This document shows positions 1-7,676 of a stretch of DNA of 24,398 nt, in pieces. The notes under the pieces were generated by a model. The model saw only the letters and a list, made by a program, of their open reading frames with translations, did no database searches and had not been told where the DNA came from. The number at the start of each line of letters is the position of its first letter. The first letter of the stretch is position 1. The position numbers were made by a program, and so were the translations under genes. Source of the stretch: an uncultured Clostridia bacterium (GTDB lineage: Bacteria; Bacillota; Clostridia; Lachnospirales; Anaerotignaceae); the NCBI GenBank assembly GCA_910587735.1, contig CAJUNT010000032.1, positions 1 through 24,398 of the forward strand, read 5' to 3'.

Positions 1-120
1 ACAGTCCTTTATTAATTGCAATACTTTTTTTCATTTTTTTCAAATTTTTTTCAAAATTGTTATAATACATTGATTTTTCAACAAAAAATCACATTATACT
101 ACATCATATAAATAATAGAA

Positions 121-160
121 AAGTAACTTCTTTTCAGTGTTCTCCAAAAAGAAGTTACTT
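121..160 (-). terminator. Hairpin terminator after the SASP-like gene
   Basis: The arms AAGTAACTTCTTTT (121-134) and AAAAGAAGTTACTT (147-160) pair perfectly over 14 bp around a 12-nt loop. Read on the minus strand the stem is followed by a T-rich tract (TTCTATTATTT). It lies about 55 nt past the stop of the small gene at 217-375. A second, pure A/T hairpin (175-184 with 190-199) lies nearer the stop. The stem is low in G+C, so efficiency is uncertain. Confidence 0.55.
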
Positions 161-216
161 TACATTATGCTGTAAAAATCATTTTAAACAAATGATTTTA
201 TTCAACAATTAAATAA

Positions 217-375
217 TTAGTTGCTGTAATTGCTGTTTTTATTGCAGTTTTTTTCAGTTTTATTTGTTTTGTTAGTCTTTTTGCTTGTGTCAATGCTATA
301 TTCTTGCGCAAATTCTGTTCTGTTCATACCTTTTTGTGTATTCTTTTCTGCATTTTTATTTGTGTTTTTTTCCAT
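217..375 (-). CDS. Small Lys/Asn-rich protein, candidate gamma-type small acid-soluble spore protein
   Basis: A 52-residue, very hydrophilic protein rich in Lys, Asn and Thr, with no membrane segment or signal peptide. The start at 375 is chosen because a strong AGGAGG (385-390) lies 9 nt upstream; the longer reading frame to 411 would place the RBS inside the gene. Residues 18-23 read RTEFAQ and are followed by E24 and Y25. This resembles the TEFASE motif of gamma-type SASPs, where the germination protease GPR cuts after the Glu. The C-terminal half repeats K-T-N units and holds a single Cys. A sigma-G/F-like promoter lies upstream (446-474), which independently suggests forespore expression. 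Family members store amino acids in the spore for use at germination. Resemblance to gamma-SASP is by motif, composition and promoter only; it could be an unrelated small basic protein. Confidence 0.6.
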   Translation of the reverse strand: MEKNTNKNAEKNTQKGMNRTEFAQEYSIDTSKKTNKTNKTEKNCNKNSNYSN

Positions 376-445
376 TTTATTGTTCCTCCTTAAAATAATT
401 AAATAAAACAAACGCTATAAAATATGCAAATCGTTATTGCACTAT

Positions 446-474
446 TAATATGACCCATATTTTTTATTTTATTC
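446..474 (-). promoter_or_regulatory. Candidate forespore (sigma-G/sigma-F) promoter for the SASP-like gene
   Basis: On the minus strand GAATA (470-474) is followed, after 17 nt, by CATATTA (446-452). This fits the sigma-G pattern GHATR - about 18 nt - CATWHTA. Transcription would start near 438, about 60 nt before the start codon at 375. No equally good sigma-A promoter was seen there. Confidence 0.5.
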
Positions 475-524
475 TTTTATAAGAGAAACATTTTTATTCC
501 ATTTTTTTCAAAAAACCAATTTGC

Positions 525-1310
525 TTACTGTTTATTGATTAAATATCTCTTTTTATATTTTCTATGGCAATATTTTAATATTTTATGATACACCATTACA
601 TTATATCCACTTCCTGTCACACCTACCAAAGGTATGCCTTGTATAAATTTTGCAATCAGCATAGCATTAGAAAATATTTCTGATGTTTTTTTTACTTCTT
701 GTTTAAAATCATATGGTACGGCAATTCCTTTTTCAATATCTTCTGTTGTTTTCTCTACCAATTCATCACATTGTTGTTTTTGTTCTTGCTCTGCCATGGC
801 ACCACGCATCAATCTTAATATGTATATTTGTTCCCTTTTATCATTATAATCATAGCCATAATGTAACGCTGTTTCATAAATTCCCTTTAATATCACAGCC
901 AAAAATATAGGAATATCAGGTAGTCCAATTCCCAAAAGTCCTAACCCTGCGCCTTCTACTGCTGTTACAGCAATATTCATTCTATTCGATTTGTTTACAC
1001 ATTTCTCTAATTTTTTAAATTGTTTTCTTTTTTTATTTTCGCAAAATTTTTTATCTTGAAATTGATATTCCCACAAAATTTTTTCTTTATCGTATGTTTT
1101 TTCTATCACATCTGTACCTTTTTCAAATATTACTAAAAATCCTTTATAAAATGCATTTTGTATACTTTTTCTTAATTTTAGTGGTATCTTTTGCTCTAAA
1201 GTATGAGAAAATGCTTTCTTTTTCTTTTGTAATGCATTTTCTTTTTGGTTTAAATATTTTTGTTCTTGTTTTTCTACTTTTTCCAATTGTTTTTTTATAA
1301 TATCACTCAT
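525..1310 (-). CDS. EcsC family protein
   Basis: A 261-residue protein assigned to the EcsC family by its central glycine-rich amphipathic segment. This runs from VEGAGLGLLGIGLPDIP (118-134) through a hydrophobic helix to an ETALHYGYDY motif (146-155). The first 110 residues are strongly charged and probably helical, with many Lys and Glu. The C-terminal part has a second hydrophobic glycine-rich stretch (about 220-240). EcsC proteins are membrane-associated and take their name from the third gene of the Bacillus ecsABC locus; their biochemical role is not known. There is no ecsAB transporter here, so it is a stand-alone copy. The RBS GAGAGGTG precedes the ATG at 1310. It is followed downstream by the SASP-like gene on the same strand, separated by about 150 nt. 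Confidence 0.85.
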   Translation of the reverse strand: MSDIIKKQLEKVEKQEQKYLNQKENALQKKKKAFSHTLEQKIPLKLRKSIQNAFYKGFLVIFEKGTDVIEKTYDKEKILWEYQFQDKKFCENKKRKQFKKLEKCVNKSNRMNIAVTAVEGAGLGLLGIGLPDIPIFLAVILKGIYETALHYGYDYNDKREQIYILRLMRGAMAEQEQKQQCDELVEKTTEDIEKGIAVPYDFKQEVKKTSEIFSNAMLIAKFIQGIPLVGVTGSGYNVMVYHKILKYCHRKYKKRYLINKQ

Positions 1311-1390
1311 ACTACACCTCTCATTCTGTTAAAAAAAATTTTTTTATATCATTACAGTTTTATCATTATCATTTTATATATTTTATATAT

Positions 1391-1418
1391 AAAAAGATAC
1401 CGATTTTTATCGGTATCT
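1391..1418 (-). terminator. Rho-independent terminator of the nfeD-floA operon
   Basis: AGATACCGAT (1395-1404) and ATCGGTATCT (1409-1418) form a perfect 10 bp stem with a 4-nt loop. On the minus strand the stem is followed by TTTTTATATA. It ends the transcript coming from floA, after the structured repeat at 1423-1525. Confidence 0.88.
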
Positions 1419-1422
1419 GAGC

Positions 1423-1525
1423 CTGTCAATAAAGTCCTTTTTGTGGACTTTGTCCTCACTTGCAAACTTTTTTGAAAAAAAGTTTGACAAAAAAACTTTA
1501 CTGGAAAAACTAACGTTTTTCCGTT
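1423..1525 (-). repeat. Three-hairpin intergenic repeat, copy 1
   Basis: Read on the minus strand the order is: hairpin A GGAAAAAC/GTTTTTCC (1503-1522), linker AGTAAAGTTTTTTTGTC, hairpin B CAAACTTTTTT/AAAAAAGTTTG (1463-1486), hairpin C around GGAC-AAA-GTCC (1443-1459), and the tail ACTTTATTGACAG (1423-1435). It occupies the space between the floA stop (1541) and the terminator (1391-1418). Copies 2-4 lie at 11183, 22168 and 24224. Confidence 0.85.
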
Positions 1526-1540
1526 TAAAAGCAATATTTA

Positions 1541-2536
1541 TTATATTTCCTTTTTAGGCATTACTTTCGTAAAATCTGTTTTACCAATATTATCTTTCAT
1601 TGCAGTATCTGCCTGGACATTTTGCAGTTTATAATAATCCATAACACCCAAATTACCACTCCTTAATGCCTCTGCTAATGCCATAGGCACTTGTGCCTCT
1701 GCCTCAATTACTTTTGCTTTCATTTTTTCTACTTCTGCTCGCATTTCTTCTGCCTTTGCCACTGCTGCTGCACGTCTTTCTTCTGCCTTTGCCTGTGCAA
1801 TTTGTTTATCTGCCTCTGCTTGTTGTATTTGTAAATTTGCTCCTATATTTCTTCCAATATCCACATCTGCAATATCAATAGACAATATTTCAAATGCTGT
1901 ACCATTATCAAGTCCTTTTCCTAATACTGTTCTTGAAATAGAATCTGGATTTTCTAATACACTGCTGTGATGTTGTGAAGAACCTACTGTTGTAACAATA
2001 CCCTCTCCTACTCTGGCTATAATGGTTTCTTCTCCTGCACCACCGACTAATCTAGCTAAATTTGCTCTTACTGTTACTTTAGCAATGACTTTTACTTCTA
2101 TACCATCAATAGCAACAGCAGAAATCCAAGGCGTTTCAATAATTTTAGGTGTAACACTCATTTTTACTGCTTCAAAAACATTTCTTCCCGCCAAATCAAT
2201 CGCTGCTGCTCTTTCAAATGACAAATCCAAATTTGCTCTATGCGCTGCAATCAAAGCATCTACAACATTATCTACATGACCACCAGAAAGTAAATGGCTT
2301 TCCAACTGATTCGCATTTACATCCATACCTGCTTTTTGTGCCTTAATCAAAGGACGTATAATTCTTGCTGCGCTAACTCTTCTCATTCTCATACCAATCA
2401 ATGAGAATATACTTACTTTTACTCCTGCTGAAACTGCTGATATCCAAAGCCCTAATGGTACAAAACTTAAAAATATACTAATAATAACAATAATTGCAAC
2501 AATCGTGACAACAACGCCTGCTCCTATAAACTGCAT
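1541..2536 (-). CDS. floA: Flotillin-like protein FloA
   Basis: A 331-residue protein that matches FloA (UPF0365) along its whole length. A hydrophobic hairpin at the N-terminus (about 3-47) anchors it in the membrane. It is followed by a GMRMRRV motif, an SPFH-like core, and a long Ala/Glu/Lys coiled coil (about 235-290: IQQAEADKQIAQAKAEERR and on). Flotillins organise functional membrane microdomains in Bacillus and relatives, affecting membrane fluidity, secretion and signalling. The start at 2536 has AAGGAGG 8 nt upstream. It is 53 nt downstream of nfeD, and the two genes form an operon that ends at the hairpin at 1391-1418. The pairing of floA with a short nfeD is conserved in Firmicutes. 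Confidence 0.95.
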   Translation of the reverse strand: MQFIGAGVVVTIVAIIVIISIFLSFVPLGLWISAVSAGVKVSIFSLIGMRMRRVSAARIIRPLIKAQKAGMDVNANQLESHLLSGGHVDNVVDALIAAHRANLDLSFERAAAIDLAGRNVFEAVKMSVTPKIIETPWISAVAIDGIEVKVIAKVTVRANLARLVGGAGEETIIARVGEGIVTTVGSSQHHSSVLENPDSISRTVLGKGLDNGTAFEILSIDIADVDIGRNIGANLQIQQAEADKQIAQAKAEERRAAAVAKAEEMRAEVEKMKAKVIEAEAQVPMALAEALRSGNLGVMDYYKLQNVQADTAMKDNIGKTDFTKVMPKKEI

Positions 2537-2589
2537 AATAAAACCTCCTTAATTATTTTATAAATATAGCTTATCTGTTACAATAAAAT

Positions 2590-3051
2590 TTAATTCACTT
2601 CTTTTACAACAACTGTTTTCCCTTTTACTTGAATAATTTCAATCATTTTATTTTTTTCAATATATCCTCCTTCAGAACGTACATCTATTTGTATTCCTTC
2701 TACTTCCATTTTTCCATAAGGTTGTATTGTTGTAATACTTATACCTTTTTTTCCCTGCATATCTTGTAATATACTTTCATCAAAATCCTTTGTATTTAAT
2801 ACATCATTTAAAACAAATTTATCATATACTTTTTTTGTTTTGGCAAAACGTACAAATAGCAGCAGTAATATAATAAAAGTAGCTACCATAATTAGAAATA
2901 CACCAAAACCATATTTTATACCCGCTATTACAGTAGAACTTATCAATGCAATACTTCCTGCAATGCCGAATATACCAAAACCTGGTATAAATGCCTCTGC
3001 GATTACAAGTACTAAACCGATTATACCTAATATCACAATCCATAATAACAT
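2590..3051 (-). CDS. NfeD family membrane protein (short form)
   Basis: A 153-residue protein with two to three transmembrane segments in the first 70 residues (about 1-20, 24-45 and 48-68; the short acidic AEAFIPGFG motif lies between the first two). A soluble C-terminal domain follows (about 90-153) and has the pattern of the NfeD OB-fold: GKKGISITTIQPYG and later VKGKTVVVKEV. It lacks the N-terminal ClpP-like serine protease domain of long NfeD proteins, so it is the short, non-protease class. NfeD proteins partner with flotillin/stomatin family proteins, which agrees with floA directly downstream. The RBS GGAAAGGAGAG precedes the ATG. A TATAAT hexamer lies upstream near 3095, but no convincing -35 goes with it. 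Confidence 0.92.
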   Translation of the reverse strand: MLLWIVILGIIGLVLVIAEAFIPGFGIFGIAGSIALISSTVIAGIKYGFGVFLIMVATFIILLLLFVRFAKTKKVYDKFVLNDVLNTKDFDESILQDMQGKKGISITTIQPYGKMEVEGIQIDVRSEGGYIEKNKMIEIIQVKGKTVVVKEVN

Positions 3052-3216
3052 TGTATTTCTCTCCTTTCCAAATAGAATTTAAACTATTATAATGAAATCT
3101 ACTGCTATTTTGTATACTATCATTTTCATATAAAAATTCTCTATATTTATTGTCACCCACATTTTACAGAAAACATAATATCAATATATGGATACAAAAA
3201 CACTTTTTAAACAAAC

Positions 3217-3235
3217 AGCAAACAATATTGTTGCT
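3217..3235 (-). terminator. Weak hairpin after hemB
   Basis: AGCAAACAAT and ATTGTTGCT form a near-perfect palindrome 41 nt after the hemB stop. On the minus strand it is followed by the moderately T-rich GTTTGTTTAAAAAG. The stem is A/T-rich and the T-tract is broken, so this is a possible rather than a clear terminator. Confidence 0.3.
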
Positions 3236-3275
3236 ATAAAACAAAAAAAATATCCTATTGATTTAACACTATATA

Positions 3276-4241
3276 TTAATATTCCGTCAATATTCCTTTT
3301 GCAAAATCTTTTGCAAAATATGTAATAATCATATCCGCGCCTGCTCTTTTTAATGCTGTCAAGCTTTCCATTGCCGCTTTTTTACCATCTATCCATTGCA
3401 TTTGTTCCGCTGCTTTTATCATAGCATATTCACCACTTACTTGATAAGCACATACAGGAACATGAACACTTTGAGAAACCTGCCACAATATGTCTAAATA
3501 AGGCAATCCTGGCTTTATAATTACGATATCTGCACCTTCCGCAATATCTTTTTCCACTTCCTTCAATGCTTCTTTTCTGTTTGCTGGGTCCATTTGATAG
3601 CTTTTTCTATCTCCGAATTGTGGTGCAGAGTGAGCTGCTTTTCTAAAAGGACCATAATAAGCAGAACTATATTTTGCACTATATGACATAATAGCAATAT
3701 CCTGACAATCATTTTCATATAATGCTTTTCTAATATATTCCACTCTATTATCCATCATATCAGAGGGTGCAATACAGTCTGCACCTGCTTTGGCATAACT
3801 TACTGCTGCTTTTGCTAAAAGAGGTAGTGTTTTCTCATTATCCACAATACTGCCACAAAGTACACCACAATGTCCGTGGCTAGTATATTCGCAAAGACAG
3901 ACATCTGCAATAATATATAATTCTGGTACAAATTTTTTTAATGCTTTTATTGCTCTTTCAATGATATTGCCTTCACAATATGCTGTTGTACCCATATCGT
4001 CTTTGTGGTCAGGAATACCAAAAAGTAGTACACCTTGTATACCAATCTCCAGCAATTCTTTTGCTTCTTCTATCAATTTATCAATAGAAAAATGATAGTT
4101 TCCAGGCATTGCGCTAATTTCTTGTTTTATATTTTCCCCTTCTACAATGAATAAAGGGTATATTAAATCCTCTAAATGGACTCTTGTTTCTTTTATATAA
4201 TTTCTAATTGCTTTATTTTTTCTTAATCTTCTATAATCCAT
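3276..4241 (-). CDS. hemB: Porphobilinogen synthase (5-aminolevulinate dehydratase)
   Basis: A 321-residue enzyme that condenses two 5-aminolevulinate molecules to porphobilinogen, the first pyrrole of all tetrapyrroles. Length and sequence fit HemB end to end. The Cys triad of zinc-dependent enzymes is present (C115, C117 and C125 in the segment starting DVCLCEYTSHGHCG), so this is the Zn type rather than the Mg-only type. The two active-site lysines are K190 (MSYSAKYSS) and K243 (IIKPGLPYLD). The RBS GAGGTG is 5 nt before the ATG. It follows cobA-hemD on the same strand after a 225-nt gap that has its own promoter candidate (4351-4379). hemB may therefore be transcribed both from the operon and separately. 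Confidence 0.97.
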   Translation of the reverse strand: MDYRRLRKNKAIRNYIKETRVHLEDLIYPLFIVEGENIKQEISAMPGNYHFSIDKLIEEAKELLEIGIQGVLLFGIPDHKDDMGTTAYCEGNIIERAIKALKKFVPELYIIADVCLCEYTSHGHCGVLCGSIVDNEKTLPLLAKAAVSYAKAGADCIAPSDMMDNRVEYIRKALYENDCQDIAIMSYSAKYSSAYYGPFRKAAHSAPQFGDRKSYQMDPANRKEALKEVEKDIAEGADIVIIKPGLPYLDILWQVSQSVHVPVCAYQVSGEYAMIKAAEQMQWIDGKKAAMESLTALKRAGADMIITYFAKDFAKGILTEY

Positions 4242-4350
4242 AATTCACCTCATATTATAATATAAAATTAATATGATTTTGTGTGATAATATCTATTGAA
4301 TTATCAAAATATAAAATTTATATAAGTGTTATAAAAAACCTATTTATTCT

Positions 4351-4379
4351 ATTTTATCATATTTATATTTTGTACTCAA
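4351..4379 (-). promoter_or_regulatory. Candidate sigma-A promoter for hemB
   Basis: On the minus strand TTGAGT (4374-4379), a 17-nt spacer and TAAAAT (4351-4356), with TG one base before the -10 (extended -10). The start would fall near 4344, leaving a leader of about 100 nt before hemB. Confidence 0.5.
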
Positions 4380-4466
4380 TGTATTACTTTCATTTGTAAG
4401 TAAAACTTAAGAATCTATGTCAAAACCATATTATCAATAATTTCTACAAAACAATACATCATATTA

Positions 4467-5957
4467 TTATGACATATATATTTGTTTTATTTTTTCTGCT
4501 AATCCTTTTGCTGTTGCAATATCCGATTTTGCTGTTATAGTTGCTCCCATATCTAATATTGTTTGTTCTGTACTATCACCTATTGCAAAAAGCTGACATT
4601 TTTTAATGCTTTCTCCTGCTATCAAAAATAAATTTTTTGCTTGAGAAGAACTGAAAAATGCCACACTATCTACATTTCCTTTTTCAAATTCTCTTTTAAT
4701 ATACTGTTTTGCTGTTTCATCTGTGGGCATACAATTCAAATATGCTGTTACTCTTACCATTTCCACACCTATATCTTTTGCCTTTTGCTCTAAAATAGTA
4801 CTTGCTAATTCTGATGCAGGAAATAATATTTTATCAGATTTATTTAAAAATCCTCCCATTTCCTCTGCTGCACATTTACTATTATAGTGTTGTGGTATTC
4901 TGTCCACAAAAATACCTCTTTTTTCCACTTCTTCTTTTGTTTTTTCTCCAATGCAATATATTCCTATTCCTTGTAATGCTCTGATATCTTTTTTCTGACT
5001 TTTCATAGCATTAAAAAATACCTCCACACTATGAACACTTGTAAAAAATATCCATGTATATTGATGTAATCTATTGATTTCTCGTATTAAATTATTTTCT
5101 TGTTCCACAATTTCAATAGCAGAAAATATTGTGACTTCCGCACCTTCCTCCTGCAATATTTTTTTTGATTGTAATGCACTTTCCCCACTTCCAGCCAAAA
5201 CAATATGTTTTCCAAAAAGAGGTCTATATTTTTGCCAATCCATTTTTTGTTTTATCACATCTCCTATAATCACAACGGAAGGGTGTCCAATACCCTGTTG
5301 TTCTGCTACCTGAGCAATATCTTTTAAATATGCTGTTACACTTTTCTGTTTGCTTGTTGTACCCCATTGTATTGCTGCTGCAAGAGTATATTCATCTTTT
5401 CCTTGTTCTATCAATTTCTTGCTTATTAACGACAAATTTTTCATACTCATTAAAAATAGAAGTGTACCCTCTAAATTTGCTATTGTTTTATAATCCAGTT
5501 CTTCATTTTCTGCTCTATGTCCTGTAAAAACATGAAAAGAAGATGCATAATTTCTATGTGTTACAGGTATACCTGCATAGGCACAAACAGAATAAAAAGA
5601 GGAAACACCTGGTATCACTTCAAAATCAATTCCTACTTTTTGGAGTTCTTCACATTCCTCTCCTCCTCTGCCAAATAAAAAAGGGTCGCCTCCCTTCAAA
5701 CGTAATACCTTTTTTCCCTCTTTTGCCTTTTGAATTAACACTTGATTAATTTGTTGTTGATTTAATGTATGATTTTGAGGCTGTTTTCCCGCATTGATTT
5801 TTTCACATTTTCTATCAGCATATTGTAAAAATCTTTCTGCTGCTAGTCTGTCATATACTATTACATCTGCTTTCTTTACTAATTCCATAGCATGCACACT
5901 AATTAAATTTTCGTCTCCTGGTCCTGCCCCTGCAATATATACTTTTCCTTTTTTCAT
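4467..5957 (-). CDS. Uroporphyrinogen III C-methyltransferase / uroporphyrinogen III synthase fusion
   Basis: A 496-residue two-domain protein. Residues 1-245 are the SAM-dependent uroporphyrinogen III methyltransferase (CobA/SUMT): GAGPGD (10-15), the SAM-binding RLKGGDPFLFGRGGEE (87-102) and PGVSS (116-120). Residues 250-496 are the faster-evolving uroporphyrinogen III synthase HemD (GKHIVLAGSGESA, later FFTSVHSVEVFF and AFFSSSQAKN). The synthase closes hydroxymethylbilane to uroporphyrinogen III, and the methyltransferase converts it to precorrin-2. This diverts flux to siroheme or cobalamin. The start at 5957 is preferred over the in-frame ATG at 5987, because only the former has an RBS (GAGGTG, 6 nt upstream). 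The fusion, often called CobA/HemD, is common in Clostridia. It lies 75 nt after hemC in the same operon. Confidence 0.96.
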   Translation of the reverse strand: MKKGKVYIAGAGPGDENLISVHAMELVKKADVIVYDRLAAERFLQYADRKCEKINAGKQPQNHTLNQQQINQVLIQKAKEGKKVLRLKGGDPFLFGRGGEECEELQKVGIDFEVIPGVSSFYSVCAYAGIPVTHRNYASSFHVFTGHRAENEELDYKTIANLEGTLLFLMSMKNLSLISKKLIEQGKDEYTLAAAIQWGTTSKQKSVTAYLKDIAQVAEQQGIGHPSVVIIGDVIKQKMDWQKYRPLFGKHIVLAGSGESALQSKKILQEEGAEVTIFSAIEIVEQENNLIREINRLHQYTWIFFTSVHSVEVFFNAMKSQKKDIRALQGIGIYCIGEKTKEEVEKRGIFVDRIPQHYNSKCAAEEMGGFLNKSDKILFPASELASTILEQKAKDIGVEMVRVTAYLNCMPTDETAKQYIKREFEKGNVDSVAFFSSSQAKNLFLIAGESIKKCQLFAIGDSTEQTILDMGATITAKSDIATAKGLAEKIKQIYMS

Positions 5958-6032
5958 GTTATGCACCTCTTTATAAATATCTTTCATTGTTGTTCAGCTT
6001 TTTATATCAAATCTACAATAAATATGATATAT

Positions 6033-6929
6033 TTACATAAAATGAACAGAACTTTGTTTTTGTATCTGCATTGCTAATTTTTTTCCCAACTCTTCTGCAT
6101 TTTGGATATTGTCATATCCTTCTGTCAGAAGTAATTCATCTGTATAAAACATTGCTTTCATGTATATTTTTTCATTTTCAATATTTGCCAAAGCTCCAGC
6201 AGGTGCATGACAGTCTGCTCCAATTTCATTTAAAAAAGCCCTTTCTGCTCTTTGACAGATATCAGCATGATTATCTGTTATATTTTTCATAACCTGTTTT
6301 AAAAAATCACTTCTTTTTCTAATTTGTAATGCTAATATTCCCTGACAAGCTGCTGGTACCATTTCATGTAATTGAAATATATGTGAAATTTTATGTTGTT
6401 GTTCTGTTCTCATTAGTCCTGCAACAGCCAACACAACAGCATCTAATTCTGTTTCTAATTTCTGAAGTCGTGTCATAATATTGCCCCGAATGGGAATGAT
6501 ATTTAAATCATTTCTTAAAGTTAAAAGTTGTGTTTTTCTTCTCAAACTTCCTGTACCCACTTTTGCTCCCTTAGGCAAATTTTCCCATGTCACATTTTTT
6601 GCACATACCAATGCATCCATAGGATTTTCCCTTTTTAATACTGCACCCAATTCCAAACCCTTTGGCATTTCATCAGGCATATCTTTCATACTATGCACAG
6701 CAATATCGATTGTACCATTTAAAAGCGCATTTTCAATTTCCTTTACAAAAATTCCTTTTCCTCCAATTTTATCAAGCGTTTTATGTAATATTTTGTCGCC
6801 TTTTGTTTTGATTGTTACAATTTCAATTTCTGTATCTTTTAATACTGTTTGTATTGTTTGTTTTGCTAATTCTGCTTGTTTTACAGCAAGTTGACTCGCT
6901 CTTGTACCAATTTTAATTGTTTTTCTCAT
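6033..6929 (-). CDS. hemC: Hydroxymethylbilane synthase (porphobilinogen deaminase)
   Basis: A 298-residue enzyme that polymerises four porphobilinogens into hydroxymethylbilane. Conserved features seen: IGTRASQLA (7-15); the catalytic Asp in HSMKDMP (D83); the basic GTGSLRRKTQL (126-136, with R130 and R131); and C240 in GADCHAPAG, which carries the dipyrromethane cofactor. Its start overlaps the end of the upstream precorrin-2 dehydrogenase gene by 17 nt, so the two are probably translationally coupled. AAGGAG is placed 10 nt before the ATG, inside the upstream gene. Its product feeds the HemD domain encoded by the next gene. Confidence 0.97.
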   Translation of the reverse strand: MRKTIKIGTRASQLAVKQAELAKQTIQTVLKDTEIEIVTIKTKGDKILHKTLDKIGGKGIFVKEIENALLNGTIDIAVHSMKDMPDEMPKGLELGAVLKRENPMDALVCAKNVTWENLPKGAKVGTGSLRRKTQLLTLRNDLNIIPIRGNIMTRLQKLETELDAVVLAVAGLMRTEQQHKISHIFQLHEMVPAACQGILALQIRKRSDFLKQVMKNITDNHADICQRAERAFLNEIGADCHAPAGALANIENEKIYMKAMFYTDELLLTEGYDNIQNAEELGKKLAMQIQKQSSVHFM

Positions 6930-7473
6930 GTATATTATACTCCTTTAATAACTGTTCCAATACTTTTTTACTTTCTTTTTTATCTTTTATATCATGCAAT
7001 ATTTTTTTTCTTTGTTGTCCTAAATATGCTAAATCATTTCCCACAGAAAAATCTATATTTTCGCAAATTTTTTTACCCATTAGTGGGAATAATCCATCTG
7101 TACTAACAGCAACCGTCAAATTGCCTTCTTTTTTATGATATGGTACTGTAAAATCTCCTGTTCCATCTGCCTTACAGCATAATATTTTTCGCTCCTGCGC
7201 CCATATTGCAATATCATTATTTATATTTTTTTCTGCCGCTGCAAATACAATAAAAACATTGTCCAAATCTTGTTGATTTATTCCTCTTTTTTCATAACTA
7301 ATATGATATTCTTCTAATATTTTTTCTGTTTTCTGAGCATATTCTTTTGCAATCACATAAATATCTGCTCCTGTTTTTAATACTGTTTTGATTTTAATAA
7401 AAGCCGCATTTCCTCCGCCTACTACTAATATTTTTTTTTCTTTTAAATTAAGAAATATAGGGAGCGTTTTCAT
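6913..7473 (-). CDS. Precorrin-2 dehydrogenase / sirohydrochlorin ferrochelatase family protein
   Basis: A 186-residue protein of the SirC/Met8p/CysG N-terminal type. The NAD-binding fold begins KKILVVGGGNAA (13-24). A family-typical second part follows, with KADGTGDFTVPYHKKEGNLT then VAVSTDGLFPLM. The reaction is NAD-dependent oxidation of precorrin-2 to sirohydrochlorin, with iron insertion in some members. The start at 7473 has AAGGAG 8 nt upstream; the longer frame to 7491 has no RBS. It is the first gene of the operon with hemC, cobA-hemD and hemB. The segment aligned with the usual AATDD...N motif reads AAAEKNINN, so the acidic position is Glu here (see findings). A short C-terminal domain makes it smaller than Met8p. 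Confidence 0.88.
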   Translation of the reverse strand: MKTLPIFLNLKEKKILVVGGGNAAFIKIKTVLKTGADIYVIAKEYAQKTEKILEEYHISYEKRGINQQDLDNVFIVFAAAEKNINNDIAIWAQERKILCCKADGTGDFTVPYHKKEGNLTVAVSTDGLFPLMGKKICENIDFSVGNDLAYLGQQRKKILHDIKDKKESKKVLEQLLKEYNIHEKNN

Positions 7474-7506
7474 GGTATATACTCCTTTCATTACTATTAT
7501 CGCTTT

Positions 7507-7535
7507 AGTATACTATTTTTATACTTTTATGACAA
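7507..7535 (-). promoter_or_regulatory. Candidate sigma-A promoter of the tetrapyrrole operon (proximal)
   Basis: On the minus strand TTGTCA (7530-7535), a 17-nt spacer and TATACT (7507-7512). Each hexamer matches the consensus at five of six positions. The start point would be near 7500, about 27 nt before the first start codon. Confidence 0.55.
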
Positions 7536-7546
7536 TATAATAAGAT

Positions 7547-7575
7547 ATTATAAAATTTATTTTTTGTTATTGCAA
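7547..7575 (-). promoter_or_regulatory. Candidate sigma-A promoter of the tetrapyrrole operon (distal)
   Basis: On the minus strand TTGCAA (7570-7575), a 17-nt spacer and a perfect TATAAT (7547-7552). It could act together with, or instead of, the proximal site at 7507-7535. No cobalamin riboswitch-like conserved block was seen in the short leader. Confidence 0.45.
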
Positions 7576-7590
7576 ATTCTATCAATATAA

Positions 7591-7604
7591 CGAACATATA
7601 TTTG
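7591..7604 (+). promoter_or_regulatory. LexA operator (SOS box) in the lexA promoter
   Basis: CGAACATATATTTG matches the Gram-positive SOS box CGAACATATGTTCG at 12 of 14 positions; the right half-site is degenerate. It overlaps the first three bases of the lexA -35 hexamer, where bound LexA would block RNA polymerase and give autoregulation. Confidence 0.7.
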
Positions 7605-7630
7605 ATTTTATATATAATCTATGTTATAGT
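7602..7630 (+). promoter_or_regulatory. lexA promoter
   Basis: TTGATT (7602-7607), a 17-nt spacer and TATAGT (7625-7630), with TG one base upstream of the -10 (extended -10). Transcription would begin near 7637, about 40 nt before the lexA ATG. Confidence 0.7.
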
Positions 7631-7676
7631 AATAACAATAATATGGTAGATATTATAAATAAACGAGGTGATTATT

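Noticed and set aside
1..120. Gene or promoter at the left edge
   Set aside because: Only A/T-rich, low-complexity sequence is visible; no reading frame with RBS and no recognisable promoter pair.
7474..7676. Riboswitch (cobalamin) in front of the tetrapyrrole operon
   Set aside because: The leader before the first gene is only 27-70 nt from either promoter and shows no conserved cobalamin riboswitch block such as GCCACTG, so a riboswitch is not supported.
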